Below are positions 63,994 to 64,000 of a stretch of DNA of 64,000 nucleotides, one piece after another. The stretch lies in the NCBI GenBank assembly GCA_047967505.1, contig CM106538.1; one strand, 5' to 3'. Origin of the DNA: Dipteris shenzhenensis. Lineage: Eukaryota > Polypodiophyta > Polypodiopsida > Gleicheniales. Position numbers and translations under genes: made by a program. The notes below the pieces were generated by a model. It saw only the letters and a list, made by a program, of their open reading frames with translations. It searched no databases and was not told the origin of the DNA. Within the stretch, counting starts at the first letter, position 1. Each line of letters begins with the position of its first letter.

Positions 63994-64000
63994 TAACTCC

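Noticed and set aside
1-64000. tRNA, rRNA, snRNA genes
   Set aside because: No cloverleaf with A/B boxes or rRNA-like sequence was recognised by eye; a covariance-model scan would be decisive.

Overview
This looks like nuclear DNA from a land plant with a large, transposon-filled genome. It has degenerate Ty3/Gypsy, Ty1/Copia and LINE elements nested in one another, a TIR DNA transposon, long AT-rich spacers, many minisatellites, and only one recognisable host gene family: PLS-class pentatricopeptide repeat (PPR) genes. The style of the PPR proteins (an E domain, a following 'GQSW-DVGGIVHS' block, a DYW-type tail and an N-terminal PDF/OSB-like motif) fits a fern or other seedless plant. The species assignment is inference.

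Layout. 0-3.4 kb: AT-rich spacer with ~385 bp repeats, a GA microsatellite and a small duplicated coding-like segment. 3.5-7.1 kb: PPR gene A (+), with seven near-identical 306 bp modules and a broken DYW tail. 7.1-12.4 kb: PPR 3' flank, Copia scraps and an unassigned region. 12.4-21.5 kb: a complete-length Ty3/Gypsy element on the minus strand, with ~1 kb LTRs, a 5 bp target duplication (ccagg), PBS-like and polypurine sites. It sits inside the RNase H of an older plus-strand Gypsy element. 21.5-27.4 kb: the rest of that host element, then unassigned sequence with LINE scraps. 27.5-32.3 kb: a segmental duplicate of the 3.45-8.4 kb block, holding PPR gene B (two modules) and a 1050 bp TIR transposon (30781-31830) with a 9 bp target duplication. 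33.3-41 kb: a mosaic of Gypsy fragments, a truncated minus-strand Copia element, and an LTR-like region rich in minisatellites. 41.4-45.7 kb: a degenerate L1-type LINE (+). 45.8-50.4 kb: Gypsy fragments, including one with an internal RT-to-integrase deletion. 50.5-55.8 kb: unassigned decaying coding sequence and a retroelement-like block. 55.8-58.8 kb: PPR gene C (-), with four modules, a broken DYW tail and a PDF-motif N-terminus separated by one stop codon. 58.8-64 kb: spacer, unassigned sequence, a second copy of the TIR transposon and a LINE RT scrap at the window edge.

How it fits together. The three PPR loci are paralogues that keep long open RNA-binding arrays (7, 2 and 4 copies of the same 102-residue P-L-S module), while each has lost its C-terminal DYW cytidine-deaminase domain by different lesions. 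The modules vary at the residues expected to set base specificity. Loci A and B were duplicated together with downstream transposon debris. No tRNA, rRNA or CRISPR features were found, and no bacterial genes. None of the transposons seen here has fully intact coding capacity.
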